Below are positions 17,014 through 25,521 of a stretch of DNA of 64,000 nt, piece by piece. This DNA is from an uncultured Microbacterium sp. (GTDB taxonomy: Bacteria; Actinomycetota; Actinomycetes; Actinomycetales; Microbacteriaceae). The DNA lies in the NCBI RefSeq assembly GCF_945952435.1, contig NZ_CAMFHZ010000007.1, positions 1-64,000 of the forward strand, in the 5' to 3' direction. Each line of letters opens with the position of its first letter. Positions within the stretch are counted from its first letter, which is position 1. The notes beneath the pieces are model-generated. The model had not been told where the DNA came from. It did not search any database and worked only from the letters and a program-made list of their open reading frames with translations. Both the position numbers and the translations under genes were made by a program.

Positions 17014-17259
17014 ATGGGTATCAGCGACGACGACATCACGACGACCGGCCCTGGTGCCGGCGAGGGTCCCGCGGACGGCGGCGCGAACCCGAACGGACAC
17101 GACGGGGGCGCGGACGGCTCGGCGGGCGAGGGCCCGGCCGACGGCGGCGCGAACCCGAACGGGCACGACGGGGGCGCGGACGGTTCCGCGGGCGAGGGTC
17201 CCGCGGACGGCGGCGCGAACCCGAACGGACACGACGGCGGCGCGGACGGCTCGGCTTGA
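17014..17259 (+). CDS. Gly/Asp-rich repeat peptide, possible modified-peptide precursor
   Basis: The peptide has 81 residues: a leader-like start MGISDDDITTTGPGA, then three identical 22-residue repeats at residues 16-37, 38-59 and 60-81. Each repeat reads GEGPADGGANPNGHDGGADG plus SA. Each has one His (29, 51, 73), two Asn and four Asp, and there is no Cys, signal peptide or membrane helix. GGAGG lies 6 nt before the ATG. The stop overlaps the start of a JmjC/cupin oxygenase, which overlaps a ferredoxin-like gene. Low-complexity repeats directly coupled to an oxygenase look like an enzyme substrate, but function is not established. Confidence 0.8.
   Translation: MGISDDDITTTGPGAGEGPADGGANPNGHDGGADGSAGEGPADGGANPNGHDGGADGSAGEGPADGGANPNGHDGGADGSA
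17059..17256 (+). repeat. Three tandem 66-bp in-frame repeats
   Basis: Units at 17059-17124, 17125-17190 and 17191-17256 encode identical 22-residue repeats. They differ at only a few synonymous positions, mostly third bases, which points to recent duplication with selection on the protein. Confidence 0.95.
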
Positions 17260-18542
17260 GCCCCACGTCGGCAGACGCCCAGCGCGGGTCGGGCGACGCC
17301 CGGCCCGCGCTGTCGCGTCTGCTCGGATCCGGATCCGCCGAGCCGTCGGCCGCGACGGACGTCGAGACCTTCGCCGCCGACTACTGGAGCACCCGGCCGC
17401 TGCTGACCCGCGGTGCGGGCGACTTCTCCGATCTCTTCGACTCCGCGGCCGTCGACGAGCTCGTCGCCGATCGGGGACTGCGCACGCCCTTCGTGCGGAT
17501 GGCCCGCGAGGGCTCCGTCCTGCCGGCGTCCCGGTTCACCTCGTCCGGAGGCTTCGGCGCCGAGATCGGCGACCAGCTCGACTCGGCGAAGGTCCTCGCC
17601 GAGTTCGCCGCAGGAACCTCGCTCGTGCTGCAGGGCCTGCACCGCACCTGGGAGCCGATCGCCCGTTTCACACGCGCCCTCGTCGCGGACCTCGGCCATC
17701 CCGCCCAGGTCAACGCCTACATCACCCCCGCGTCCTCGCGCGGGTTCGACCCGCACTACGACACGCACGACGTGTTCGTGATCCAGATCGCGGGGGAGAA
17801 GCGCTGGCGGATCCATGAGCCGGTGCACGAGGATCCGCTCGCCGACCAGCCGTGGAGCGACCATCGCGAGGCCGTCGGCGAACGCGCGGGGGGAGAGCCG
17901 TACATCGACGCGGTGTTCCGCCCGGGCGACGTGCTCTATCTGCCGCGCGGGTGGATCCACTCCGCCGTGGCGCAGGGCGGCACCTCGATCCATCTCACGA
18001 TCGGCGTGCGCGCGACGACCCGCGACGACGTGCTCCGCCGCCTCCTCGCGCTCGCCGCGGGAGACGTCGAACTGCGCCGCTCGCTGCCGCTCGGCGTGGA
18101 CTACACGGACCCGGCCGCCCTCGCCGATGTGATCGACGCGACCCGCGCCGCCGCGGCGCGCGCGATGGGCGCCGTCGACGACCGGGCGGTGGCGGACGAC
18201 TTGCAGCGCGGGTTCGTGCCGTCGGTGCGGCCCGCGCCCGTGCGCCCCCTCGCGACCGTCGACCTGCTCGCCGACCTCGACCCGTCGACGGCGGTCCGCT
18301 GGCGGGACGGCCTGCGCGCGCGGGTGGTCGACGATCCGGACCTCGTGCGGATCCTGCTCCCGCATGCGACGGTGTCCCTCCCGGTCGAGGCGTCCACGGC
18401 GGTGCACGCGCTGCAGGACACGGGACATCGTCCGGGGGCCGGTCTGGCCGCCGGTGCCCTCCCGGCTCTCGACCCGGCCTCCTCGCTCGTCGTCGCGCGC
18501 CGGCTGCTGCGCGAGGGCGTGATCGTCCCGATCGGGCGGTGA
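17256..18542 (+). CDS. JmjC/cupin-domain oxygenase (ribosomal-oxygenase-like)
   Basis: This 428-residue protein is of the Cupin_4/JmjC class. PHYDTHDVFVIQIAGEKRWR supplies His167 and Asp169, and GWIHSAVAQGG supplies His235, the facial triad that binds Fe(II) in 2-oxoglutarate oxygenases. A C-terminal helical/winged part follows, as in the ROX hydroxylases that modify His or Arg residues of ribosomal proteins. FAADYWSTRPLL near the N-terminus is a family hallmark. The TTG start overlaps the repeat-peptide stop (TTGA), so the two are made together. The repeat peptide, with one His per unit, is the obvious candidate substrate, but this is inference. Confidence 0.85.
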   Translation: MSPTSADAQRGSGDARPALSRLLGSGSAEPSAATDVETFAADYWSTRPLLTRGAGDFSDLFDSAAVDELVADRGLRTPFVRMAREGSVLPASRFTSSGGFGAEIGDQLDSAKVLAEFAAGTSLVLQGLHRTWEPIARFTRALVADLGHPAQVNAYITPASSRGFDPHYDTHDVFVIQIAGEKRWRIHEPVHEDPLADQPWSDHREAVGERAGGEPYIDAVFRPGDVLYLPRGWIHSAVAQGGTSIHLTIGVRATTRDDVLRRLLALAAGDVELRRSLPLGVDYTDPAALADVIDATRAAAARAMGAVDDRAVADDLQRGFVPSVRPAPVRPLATVDLLADLDPSTAVRWRDGLRARVVDDPDLVRILLPHATVSLPVEASTAVHALQDTGHRPGAGLAAGALPALDPASSLVVARRLLREGVIVPIGR

Positions 18543-19480
18543 CCGTGCCGCAAGCGGAGCGCCGCGTGACGCCTCGTCGTGCCGACTGGGCGCGCTGCAG
18601 CGACCTCTCCGTCCTCCGCGAGGATCCGCTCGCGGGGACGGCCGGACTCGGCGACCGCTGGCTGCTCGTGGAGATCGACGGCGGCTGGGGGAGGCACGCG
18701 TTCCTCGACTCCGGGCTGGACCCGGGCATCGGGCGCGCCCTCGTGCGTCGCGCCGAGCACGCGGGGATCCGTCCGGTCGCGATCCGTCGTTTCGGCCGCC
18801 GTGCCGACGAACGCCGTCGGCAGAGTCGCGTGCAGTGGATGCTCGCCGATGTCCGGCCGGGGCGGGAGGAGATCCGCGGGGGAGTGGTCGCGGATCCGGC
18901 GGAACTGCTTGACGTGGCCCTGGACGGATCGGCCGGCGAGCCGATCGACGGACCGCTCGCGCTCGTGTGCACCCATGCCCGCCACGACCAGTGCTGTGCC
19001 GTGCGGGGACGTCCGGTCGCCGCCGCGCTCGCGGCGGCCGTCCCCGACCGGATCTGGGAGAGCTCGCATCTCGGCGGAGACCGGTTCGCCGCGACGATGC
19101 TCGTACTGCCCGGCGGGCTGCTGTACGGGCGCGTGCCCGCCGCGGCGGCCCTCGATCTCGTCGAGCGTGCGGAAGAGCGGCTCGTGGATCCTGCCCTCCT
19201 GCGCGGAAGGACCTGCTTCGCCCACACCGTGCAGGCCGCGCAGGCCGCCGTGCGCGCGGAGACCGGCGAGACCCGGATCGCCGCCTATGCGCCGATCGCG
19301 GAGACGGGTGAGGGCGAGGACCGGATCGTGACGCTCTCGGCGGAACCGTCCCGCCGAGGGAGCGTGCGGGTGCGCCTGCGCGCGACCTGGTCCGAGCCGC
19401 TGTTCAGCACGTGCGCGGCGACGACCGCGACGCCCGTCCGCGAGTGGGAGACGGTCTCGATCGCCTGGCGCGACGTCTGA
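18539..19480 (+). CDS. Sucrase/ferredoxin-like Fe-S protein
   Basis: This 313-residue protein is of the sucrase/ferredoxin-like family. A thioredoxin-like C-terminal half carries CTHARHDQCC (Cys144, Cys152, Cys153), WESSHLGGDRFAATMLVLP and a late Cys in FSTCAAT. The Cys/His set fits a [2Fe-2S] cluster. Such proteins may move electrons, which would suit reduction of the iron of the preceding oxygenase. The GTG start overlaps the oxygenase stop by four bases. Confidence 0.8.
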   Translation: MTVPQAERRVTPRRADWARCSDLSVLREDPLAGTAGLGDRWLLVEIDGGWGRHAFLDSGLDPGIGRALVRRAEHAGIRPVAIRRFGRRADERRRQSRVQWMLADVRPGREEIRGGVVADPAELLDVALDGSAGEPIDGPLALVCTHARHDQCCAVRGRPVAAALAAAVPDRIWESSHLGGDRFAATMLVLPGGLLYGRVPAAAALDLVERAEERLVDPALLRGRTCFAHTVQAAQAAVRAETGETRIAAYAPIAETGEGEDRIVTLSAEPSRRGSVRVRLRATWSEPLFSTCAATTATPVREWETVSIAWRDV

Positions 19481-19591
19481 GCGGCGGATCCGTCGCTTCC
19501 GGCGGAGCGTGTGCGGGCGTGCGCGGCAGGCCGCGGCACGAGCGCTCGCGGGTGTCCCGCCCTGCCGCTGGGCCTGCCGGATCCGGCGCCC

Positions 19592-20524
19592 TCAGGCGAA
19601 GCGGACCGCATGGCGGATCCGGGTGCGCAGGTCGAACACCTCGGTGCCGCCGATCGTGCGCGCGCCGGGGAATCCCTCGCGCAGCAGCGGACGCAGCGCG
19701 CTCTGGCGCACCACGACCACCGGCGTCCCGCGGATCGTGCCGAGCGGCGACGTCGCCGGGTACAGATCCTCGTCCGGCAGCACCAGGATCCCGCCCGTGA
19801 AGCGGACGCCCGCCGCGCGGGCGACCGTGCGGATCCGGCCGAGGAGCGCCGTGATCGGGGCGGGCGCATCCGGATCGGGGCCGATGATCTCGCCGCCGCG
19901 GAATCGGGCGATCCCGCCGAGATCCGCCGAGGTCAGGCCGTACAACCCGCTCGGGCCGAGCACGATGTGATCCAGCTTGTCGGTCGCCTCGGATCCGCTC
20001 CCCGACGCGGCGGAGGACGTCGCGACGTCGTGCCAGGCCGTGAACCCCATGCCGAGGTCGGCGATCGTGCGGGCCGTGCGCTCCCCGGCGAGGGCGTCGG
20101 CGAGGAGCCGTCGCAGGGCCCGCGGCACGGTGCGCACGAACGCGGGAGCGTACGGATCCGCGACCTCGGTGCCCGCCCACTTGGTGACCTCGGCGACGAA
20201 CAGGCGGCGTCGCTGCGCACCCGCCTCGCCGTACGACTTGGCCCGCGGACGGGTGTCGGCCCGCACGTCCGGGGCGTGCCAGGCGTCCGCCGACACGGCG
20301 TCGTCGGCGAAGCCGTGTCCGCGATCGTACGCGGCACGCCGATCCGGGGCGCCGACGAGCTCCCACGCGCGCTGCACCTGGATGAACACGGCTGCTTCGC
20401 CGCCGGTGTCGGGGTGGGTGGCACGCAGCCGCAGACGGTACGCGCGACGCAGATCCTCGTCGGGGGCGTCGGCCGCGACGCCGAGCACCTCGTACGCCGA
20501 CGCGGAGAGCGGACTGTCGAACAT
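19592..20524 (-). CDS. J-domain protein with NERD-like C-terminal region
   Basis: The protein has 310 residues. The N-terminal 65 form a J domain with the HPD tripeptide at 37-39, which stimulates DnaK. There is no Gly/Phe region or zinc finger. The C-terminal part (about 150-305) has KLDHIVLGPSGLYGLTSADL, resembling the start of NERD nuclease-related domains, whose usual D-K core is not obvious here. It stands alone, convergent with the Fe-S gene. Its client is unknown. Confidence 0.7.
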   Translation of the reverse strand: MFDSPLSASAYEVLGVAADAPDEDLRRAYRLRLRATHPDTGGEAAVFIQVQRAWELVGAPDRRAAYDRGHGFADDAVSADAWHAPDVRADTRPRAKSYGEAGAQRRRLFVAEVTKWAGTEVADPYAPAFVRTVPRALRRLLADALAGERTARTIADLGMGFTAWHDVATSSAASGSGSEATDKLDHIVLGPSGLYGLTSADLGGIARFRGGEIIGPDPDAPAPITALLGRIRTVARAAGVRFTGGILVLPDEDLYPATSPLGTIRGTPVVVVRQSALRPLLREGFPGARTIGGTEVFDLRTRIRHAVRFA

Positions 20525-20598
20525 CGCCCTCCTCGGGTGCGGTGGTCTGCGGATCGCGGGATCCAGGGTATCCGGGATCCCGCGGGGATCCTCGCCGG

Positions 20599-20604
20599 TA
20601 GCAT
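20599..20604 (+). promoter_or_regulatory. -10 box for leaderless ComB-like gene
   Basis: TAGCAT ends 6 nt before the GTG at 20611, the spacing expected if transcription starts on the start codon. This is the basis for choosing GTG 20611. Confidence 0.5.
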
Positions 20605-20610
20605 TCCCGG

Positions 20611-21429
20611 GTGATGAGCACCGCGAGGACCCCGATGAGCCCGGATCGACCGCTGCAGCAGGACTACGAGGTGCGCTTCGACTGGGCGCGGGAGGGACTG
20701 CGCGCGATCGCGCCGACCGCCGGGGTCATCGTGGTGATCGATGCGATCTCGTTCACGACGACCGTGGAGCGAGCCGTCTCCGAAGGGCTGGAGGTGCAGC
20801 CGTTCGCGGGACTGCGCAGCGAGGCGGAAGAGCGGGCGGGACACGGCGGGTTCGGATCCGCCCGCCTGGCCGGTCCGCGCGGCGGGGAGGGTGTGACCCT
20901 GTCGCCGTCGAGCCTGACCGCTGCCCACGTCGAGGCCTTCGGCGCCACGCGCGCGGTGGTGCCGTCGTTCAACGGCTCGCGGCTGTCCGCGGCGGCGGCG
21001 GAGTTCGGCGTGCCCGTGATCGCGGCGTCGCTGCGCAACCGCTCCGCCGTGGCCCGGTGGATCCTCGAGCACCAGCATGCGCTCGGCCGTCGGGCGAACG
21101 TCGCCGTGGTCGCGGGCGGTGAGGTGCGATCCGACGGAAGCGTCCGCTTCAGCGTCGAGGACCTGCTGACCGCGGGCGCGGTGATCGACGCGCTCGGCGC
21201 GCGCGGGATCGACGCCTGTTCGCCCGAGGCGGCGGCCGCCTGCGCGTCGTACACGGGACTCGCCCGCGCGGTCGGACACCTGTTCACCGCGTCGACGAGC
21301 GGTGCCGAGCTGCGGGGTCTGGGCCAGGGCGCCGACGTGGCGCTCGCCGCGCAGATCGACGTCTCCGAGACGGTGCCGGTGCTCGTGGGCGGGGTCTTCC
21401 GCGCCGCGGATCCGGATTCCGTGATCTGA
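20611..21429 (+). CDS. ComB/2-phosphosulfolactate phosphatase-family protein
   Basis: This 272-residue protein has QQDYEVRFDWAREGL, VIVVIDAISFTTTVERAV, TRAVVPSFNGSRLSAAA and VAVVAGGE, the signatures of the ComB family. ComB is a Mg-dependent phosphatase of the methanogen coenzyme M pathway. Bacterial homologues outside that pathway have no proven substrate, and no other coenzyme M gene is here. The GTG at 20611 is supported by a leaderless promoter; ATG 20635 with GAGGA is an alternative start. Confidence 0.8.
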   Translation: MMSTARTPMSPDRPLQQDYEVRFDWAREGLRAIAPTAGVIVVIDAISFTTTVERAVSEGLEVQPFAGLRSEAEERAGHGGFGSARLAGPRGGEGVTLSPSSLTAAHVEAFGATRAVVPSFNGSRLSAAAAEFGVPVIAASLRNRSAVARWILEHQHALGRRANVAVVAGGEVRSDGSVRFSVEDLLTAGAVIDALGARGIDACSPEAAAACASYTGLARAVGHLFTASTSGAELRGLGQGADVALAAQIDVSETVPVLVGGVFRAADPDSVI

Positions 21430-21502
21430 CGCTGCGCTTTGACGCCGCCCTTTGACGCCGCTCTGCCCGGTGGTGCCGCGCTCCGCGAATCGCCCTTTCC
21501 AT

Positions 21503-21599
21503 CTTTCCCTCCGCGCGCCGCCTCTCCCTCCGTGCGCCGTCTTTCCCTCCGCGTGGTGGCGTGGTTCAGGGGAGGGAAAGACGGCACGGGGAGGGAAAC
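21503..21599. repeat. Cluster of direct and inverted CTTTCCCTCC repeats
   Basis: CTTTCCCTCC occurs at 21503-21512, 21522-21531 (one mismatch) and 21541-21550, and inverted at 21571-21580 and 21590-21599 (one mismatch). The third and fourth copies sit in a perfect 15-bp inverted repeat (21536-21550 with 21571-21585) with a 20-nt loop. It lies in the 273-bp gap before the lactate-dehydrogenase-type gene. It could act as terminator for the upstream gene or as a regulatory target. Confidence 0.8.
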
Positions 21600-21702
21600 G
21601 CGATGGTGGCCGGTGGTGCGGCGGGGTGCGACGGGGCTGGGGCGGAGCGCACGCCCGAGTTCGGTCGATACTGGAAGCACCCCGATCCGCTGAGGAGACC
21701 GC

Positions 21703-24558
21703 ATGCCCGCCGCCCTGGTTCCGAACGTCGTCCTCGACGAAGGGCTGCTCGGTCCGGACGTGCGCACGGCCTCGCGGCCGATCGACCGCTACGCGCGAGC
21801 GCACGACGCCTCGCACTACCTGCTCGTACCGGAGGCGGTGCTCGTGCCGCAGGACGCCGCAGCGGTCGCGCGGGTGTTCGACGCGGTGCGCGCGGCGGGT
21901 CGCAGCCTGACCTTCCGCTCGGGCGGCACGAGCCTGTCCGGGCAGTCGGTCACGGGCGACGTCATGGTCGACACGCGATCCGCGTTCCGGGGCATCCGCA
22001 CCGCGCCCGACGGCACGTGGGTCGCCGCGCAGTCGGGCGCCACCGTGCGCCAGGTGAACACGCGTCTCGCGCGCTTCGGCCGCAAGCTGGGACCGGATCC
22101 GGCGAGCGAGATCGCCTGCACGATCGGCGGAGTCGTGGCCGACAACTCCAGCGGCATGGCCTGCGGAATCGTGGAGAACTCCTATCGCACGATCGAGTCG
22201 ATGCTGCTCGTGCTGCCGAGCGGCACGGTCCTGGACACCGCCGCGGACGACGCCGACGAGCGCTTGCGGCGCACCGACCCGCGGATCGCCGAGGGGCTTC
22301 TCGCCCTGCGCGACCGCCTGCGCGACGACCCGGAGGCGGCGGCCGAGGTCGCGCGCCAGTTCTCCCGCAAGAACACGATGGGCTACGGGCTCAACGCGCT
22401 TCTCGACTTCGACGATCCCGTCCGGATCCTCGAGCACCTCGTGATCGGATCCGAGGGCACGCTCGCGTTCGTCGCCGAGGCGCGGTTCCGCACGATCCCG
22501 ATCCAGCCGGCGATCTCGACCGGACTGCTCGTGTTCGACACGCTCTCCGACGCGATGGCGGCGCTGCCGGGGCTCACCGGGCTCGGCCTCGCCACGATCG
22601 AGCTCATGGACGCGGCGTCGCTGCGCGTGGCGCAGGGCCTCAGCACCGTCCCAGCGGCGATCGCCGACATCGACGTCCGAGGCCACGCCGCGCTCCTCGT
22701 CGAGGTGCACGCCGGTGATGCGGCGACGCTCGCGGCGGAGACGGGCGTCGCGCTCGCGCACTTCGCGGGGCTCCCGCTGACCGGACCCGCCGCGATGACG
22801 GAGGACCCCTCGGAGCGTGCGGCGCTGTGGACCGTGCGCAAGGGCCTCTACACCGCCGTCGCCGGTGCGAGGCCGTCGGGCACGACCGCGCTGCTCGAGG
22901 ACATCGCGGTCCCGGTCGACCGGCTGCTCGACGTGTGCGACGGCCTCACCGCCCTGTTCGATCGGCACGGGTACGAGGGGTCCGTGATCTTCGGCCATGC
23001 GAAGGACGGCAACGTGCACTTCCTCGTCAACGAGCGCTTCGACGACCCGCAGGCGCTGCGTCGCTACGAGGCGTTCACGGAGGACCTCGTCGCGCTGGTC
23101 CTCTCGCACGGCGGCACGCTCAAGGCCGAACACGGGACGGGACGGATCATGGCGCCGTTCGTCCGGCGGCAGTACGGGGATCTGCTCACCGGGATGATGT
23201 GGGAGATCAAGAGGCTGATCGACCCCGACGGGATCCTCAACCCGGGCGTCGTGCTCTCCGACGACCCGACGTCGTATCTCGCCGATCTCAAGCTCGTCGC
23301 GACGGTCGAGGACGAGGTCGACCGCTGCGTCGAATGCGGATACTGCGAACCCACCTGCCCGAGCAAGGACGTCACCCTCACGCCCCGTCAGCGCATCGTG
23401 CTGCGTCGCGACATGACGGCCGCTCGGGAGCGGGGGGACGAGGCGCTCGTCGCGGCGCTCGCGCAGGACTACGACTACGACGCGGTGCAGACCTGCGCCG
23501 TGGACGGCATGTGCGGGGTGGCCTGTCCCGTCGACATCAACACGGGCGACCTCGTGCGCCGGCTGCGCGCGGAGGAGGCGGGGCGGGTCGAAGAGGGTCT
23601 GTGGAACGTCGCGGCGAAGGGCTGGGGGACCATCACGCGCGTCGGGGGCGCCGCACTGAGCATCGCGAAGGCGCTTCCTGCTCCGCTCGTGACGGGTGCG
23701 ACGATCGCCGCGCGCGCCGTGCTCGGCGACGACGTCGTGCCGCGCTACGACGCGGGGCTGCCGAGGGGCGGATCGCGGGCGCTGCGTCCCGCGGATCCGG
23801 TCGACGCGCGCGTGGTGCTGTTCGGCGCCTGCATCGGGACGATGTTCGGGGCCGAGCAGGATCCGGAGGGCGGTCACGGCGAAGGATCCCGCGAGGCGTT
23901 GCGCGTGCTCCTGGAGCGGGCGGGGATCGCCTACGCCGTGCCGTCCGAGGCGGGGTCCCTGTGCTGCGGCACGCCCTGGAAGTCGAAGGGACAGCTCGAC
24001 GGATACGGCACGATGACCAGGCGCGTGCTCCCCGCACTCTGGGAGGCGAGTCGGGAGGGAGCCCTGCCGGTCGTCTGCGACGCCGCGTCCTGCACGGAGG
24101 GGCTGCACGTCATGCTCCAGAAGGCGGTCGCCGAGCATCCCGAGTACGCGGGTCTCGTCATCGAGGACGCCACGACGTACCTCGCCCGCGAGGTGCTCCC
24201 CGCGCTCACCGTGCGCGAGCGGATCCGCTCGATCGCCGTCCATCCGACCTGTTCCACGACGCAGCTCGGCGCGAACGGGGCGCTGCGGACGCTTGCGGAA
24301 GCGGTTGCCGAGGAGGTCTTCGTCCCGGACGGCTGGGGGTGCTGCGCCTTCGCGGGCGACCGCGGCATGCTGCACCCGGAGCTCACCGCGAGCGCGACCG
24401 CGGTCGAGGCGGCCGAGCTCGCGGCGGCGGACCGGGCGCGGGGCGGCTTCGACGCGTACGTCTCGGCGAACCGCACGTGCGAGCTCGGCCTGAGTCGCGC
24501 GACCGGCCGCCCCTATCGTCACGTCGTCGAGGTGCTGGAGGAGCTCTCGCGGCCCTGA
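21703..24558 (+). CDS. FAD/Fe-S D-lactate (2-hydroxyacid) dehydrogenase
   Basis: This 951-residue fusion carries an FAD-binding PCMH domain (about 40-270, with FRSGGTSLSGQSVTGDVMV), an FAD-oxidase C-terminal domain (to about 530), two 4Fe-4S motifs and two CCG domains. The Fe-S motifs are CVECGYCEPTCP from about 542 and CAVDGMCGVACP from about 600. The CCG motifs are in SLCCGTPWKSKG and GCCAFAGDRGM. This layout matches membrane-associated D-lactate or glycolate dehydrogenases that pass electrons to quinone. GAGGAG precedes the ATG. No lactate permease is adjacent. Confidence 0.88.
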   Translation: MPAALVPNVVLDEGLLGPDVRTASRPIDRYARAHDASHYLLVPEAVLVPQDAAAVARVFDAVRAAGRSLTFRSGGTSLSGQSVTGDVMVDTRSAFRGIRTAPDGTWVAAQSGATVRQVNTRLARFGRKLGPDPASEIACTIGGVVADNSSGMACGIVENSYRTIESMLLVLPSGTVLDTAADDADERLRRTDPRIAEGLLALRDRLRDDPEAAAEVARQFSRKNTMGYGLNALLDFDDPVRILEHLVIGSEGTLAFVAEARFRTIPIQPAISTGLLVFDTLSDAMAALPGLTGLGLATIELMDAASLRVAQGLSTVPAAIADIDVRGHAALLVEVHAGDAATLAAETGVALAHFAGLPLTGPAAMTEDPSERAALWTVRKGLYTAVAGARPSGTTALLEDIAVPVDRLLDVCDGLTALFDRHGYEGSVIFGHAKDGNVHFLVNERFDDPQALRRYEAFTEDLVALVLSHGGTLKAEHGTGRIMAPFVRRQYGDLLTGMMWEIKRLIDPDGILNPGVVLSDDPTSYLADLKLVATVEDEVDRCVECGYCEPTCPSKDVTLTPRQRIVLRRDMTAARERGDEALVAALAQDYDYDAVQTCAVDGMCGVACPVDINTGDLVRRLRAEEAGRVEEGLWNVAAKGWGTITRVGGAALSIAKALPAPLVTGATIAARAVLGDDVVPRYDAGLPRGGSRALRPADPVDARVVLFGACIGTMFGAEQDPEGGHGEGSREALRVLLERAGIAYAVPSEAGSLCCGTPWKSKGQLDGYGTMTRRVLPALWEASREGALPVVCDAASCTEGLHVMLQKAVAEHPEYAGLVIEDATTYLAREVLPALTVRERIRSIAVHPTCSTTQLGANGALRTLAEAVAEEVFVPDGWGCCAFAGDRGMLHPELTASATAVEAAELAAADRARGGFDAYVSANRTCELGLSRATGRPYRHVVEVLEELSRP

Positions 24559-24570
24559 GGCTCGGCCCCC

Positions 24571-24594
24571 GCCCGATCGGCCGCCCGATCGGGC
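24571..24594 (+). terminator. Hairpin terminator after dehydrogenase gene
   Basis: GCCCGATCGG at 24571-24580 and CCGATCGGGC at 24585-24594 form a perfect 10-bp stem with a 4-nt loop, starting 12 bp after the stop codon. Confidence 0.75.
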
Positions 24595-24621
24595 GCACCG
24601 ATGCCGGCTCGGCGCTCACCC

Positions 24622-24696
24622 GTTCTCAGGACGAATGCTCCTCGGACGGCCGGGGAGGGCGGATCCGAGGGGTGACGCGCCATCCGTCTTGAGAAC
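24622..24696. repeat. 75-bp inverted-repeat element, copy 1
   Basis: Its ends are GTTCTCAGG at 24622-24630 and CTTGAGAAC at 24688-24696, complementary at 8 of 9 positions. Extending outward by a base and inward to GGACG/CGTCT keeps most pairing. A second element with the same ends and the same 75-bp length is at 49415-49489. It lies between two convergent genes, after the dehydrogenase terminator. Confidence 0.65.
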
Positions 24697-24726
24697 GGAA
24701 CGGCGGCGCCGGCGGCGCCGGCGGAC

Positions 24727-25521
24727 TCAGCCGCGATGCACGTCGACCGGCACGACCATCGGCGTGCCGGCGACGGGATCCGGGACGACGACCGCCTCCA
24801 GCTCGAACACCTCGCGCAGCAGCTCCACGGTGACGATCTCGCCCGGCGCTCCCTCGGCCACGACGCGGCCGTCGCGCATCGCGACGAGATGGTCCGCGTA
24901 CCGGGTGGCGAGGTTGAGCTCGTGCATCACGATGACCACCTGGGTGCCGCGCTCGCGGGAGAGCCGCACGAGCAGCTGCAGCAGTTCCACCTGGTGCGCG
25001 AGGTCGAGGTACGTCGTCGGCTCGTCGAGCAGCAGGATGTCCGGCTCCTGGGCGAGGGCCATCGCGACCCACGCCCGCTGCCGCTGCCCGCCCGAGAGCT
25101 CGTCGATCGTGCGATCGGCGAAGGCGCCCATCCCGGTCTGCGCGAGCGCGTCGGCCACGATCTCGTCGTCGCGCCGGTCGCGTCCGCCGAGCCACCCGCG
25201 GTGCGGCGTCCTGCCGCGATCGACGAGGTCGGCGACGCTGATGCCGTCCGGTGCGACGGGGGCCTGCGGGAGCAGCCCCACGATCCGGGCGACCTCCTTG
25301 GTCGGGCGATCGGTGATCGGGGATCCGTCGAGCAGCACGGAGCCGCGGTGCGGCTTCAGCAGGCGCGCCAGGGTGCGCAGCAGGGTCGACTTGCCGCAGC
25401 CGTTCGCGCCGACGATCATCGTCACGCCCGAGGCGGGCAGCCGCAGATCGAGTCCGTCGATGATGGGTGCGCCGTCGTACCCGACGACCAGATCGCGGGC
25501 CTCCAGGGAATGCGAGCTCAT
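24727..25521 (-). CDS. Siderophore-iron ABC transporter ATPase
   Basis: This 264-residue FecE/FepC-type ATPase has Walker A GANGCGKST near residue 38, signature LSGGQRQR near 140, Walker B DILLLDEPTTYLD and switch His in VIVMHELN. The TTYLDLAHQVELLQLL segment is characteristic of ferric-siderophore ATPases. It overlaps the upstream permease stop by 4 bases and is the last gene of a four-gene operon. Confidence 0.92.
   Translation of the reverse strand: MSSHSLEARDLVVGYDGAPIIDGLDLRLPASGVTMIVGANGCGKSTLLRTLARLLKPHRGSVLLDGSPITDRPTKEVARIVGLLPQAPVAPDGISVADLVDRGRTPHRGWLGGRDRRDDEIVADALAQTGMGAFADRTIDELSGGQRQRAWVAMALAQEPDILLLDEPTTYLDLAHQVELLQLLVRLSRERGTQVVIVMHELNLATRYADHLVAMRDGRVVAEGAPGEIVTVELLREVFELEAVVVPDPVAGTPMVVPVDVHRG

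Noticed and set aside
17059..17256. CRISPR-like array
   Set aside because: The three 66-bp units are contiguous without spacers, stay in frame and encode identical peptide repeats, so this is a protein repeat.
19933..24522. 1529-codon open frame on the minus strand
   Set aside because: It is antisense to the dehydrogenase and ComB-like genes. Its Arg/His/Asp-rich translation is what GC-rich shadow frames give, with no family motifs and no start signals.
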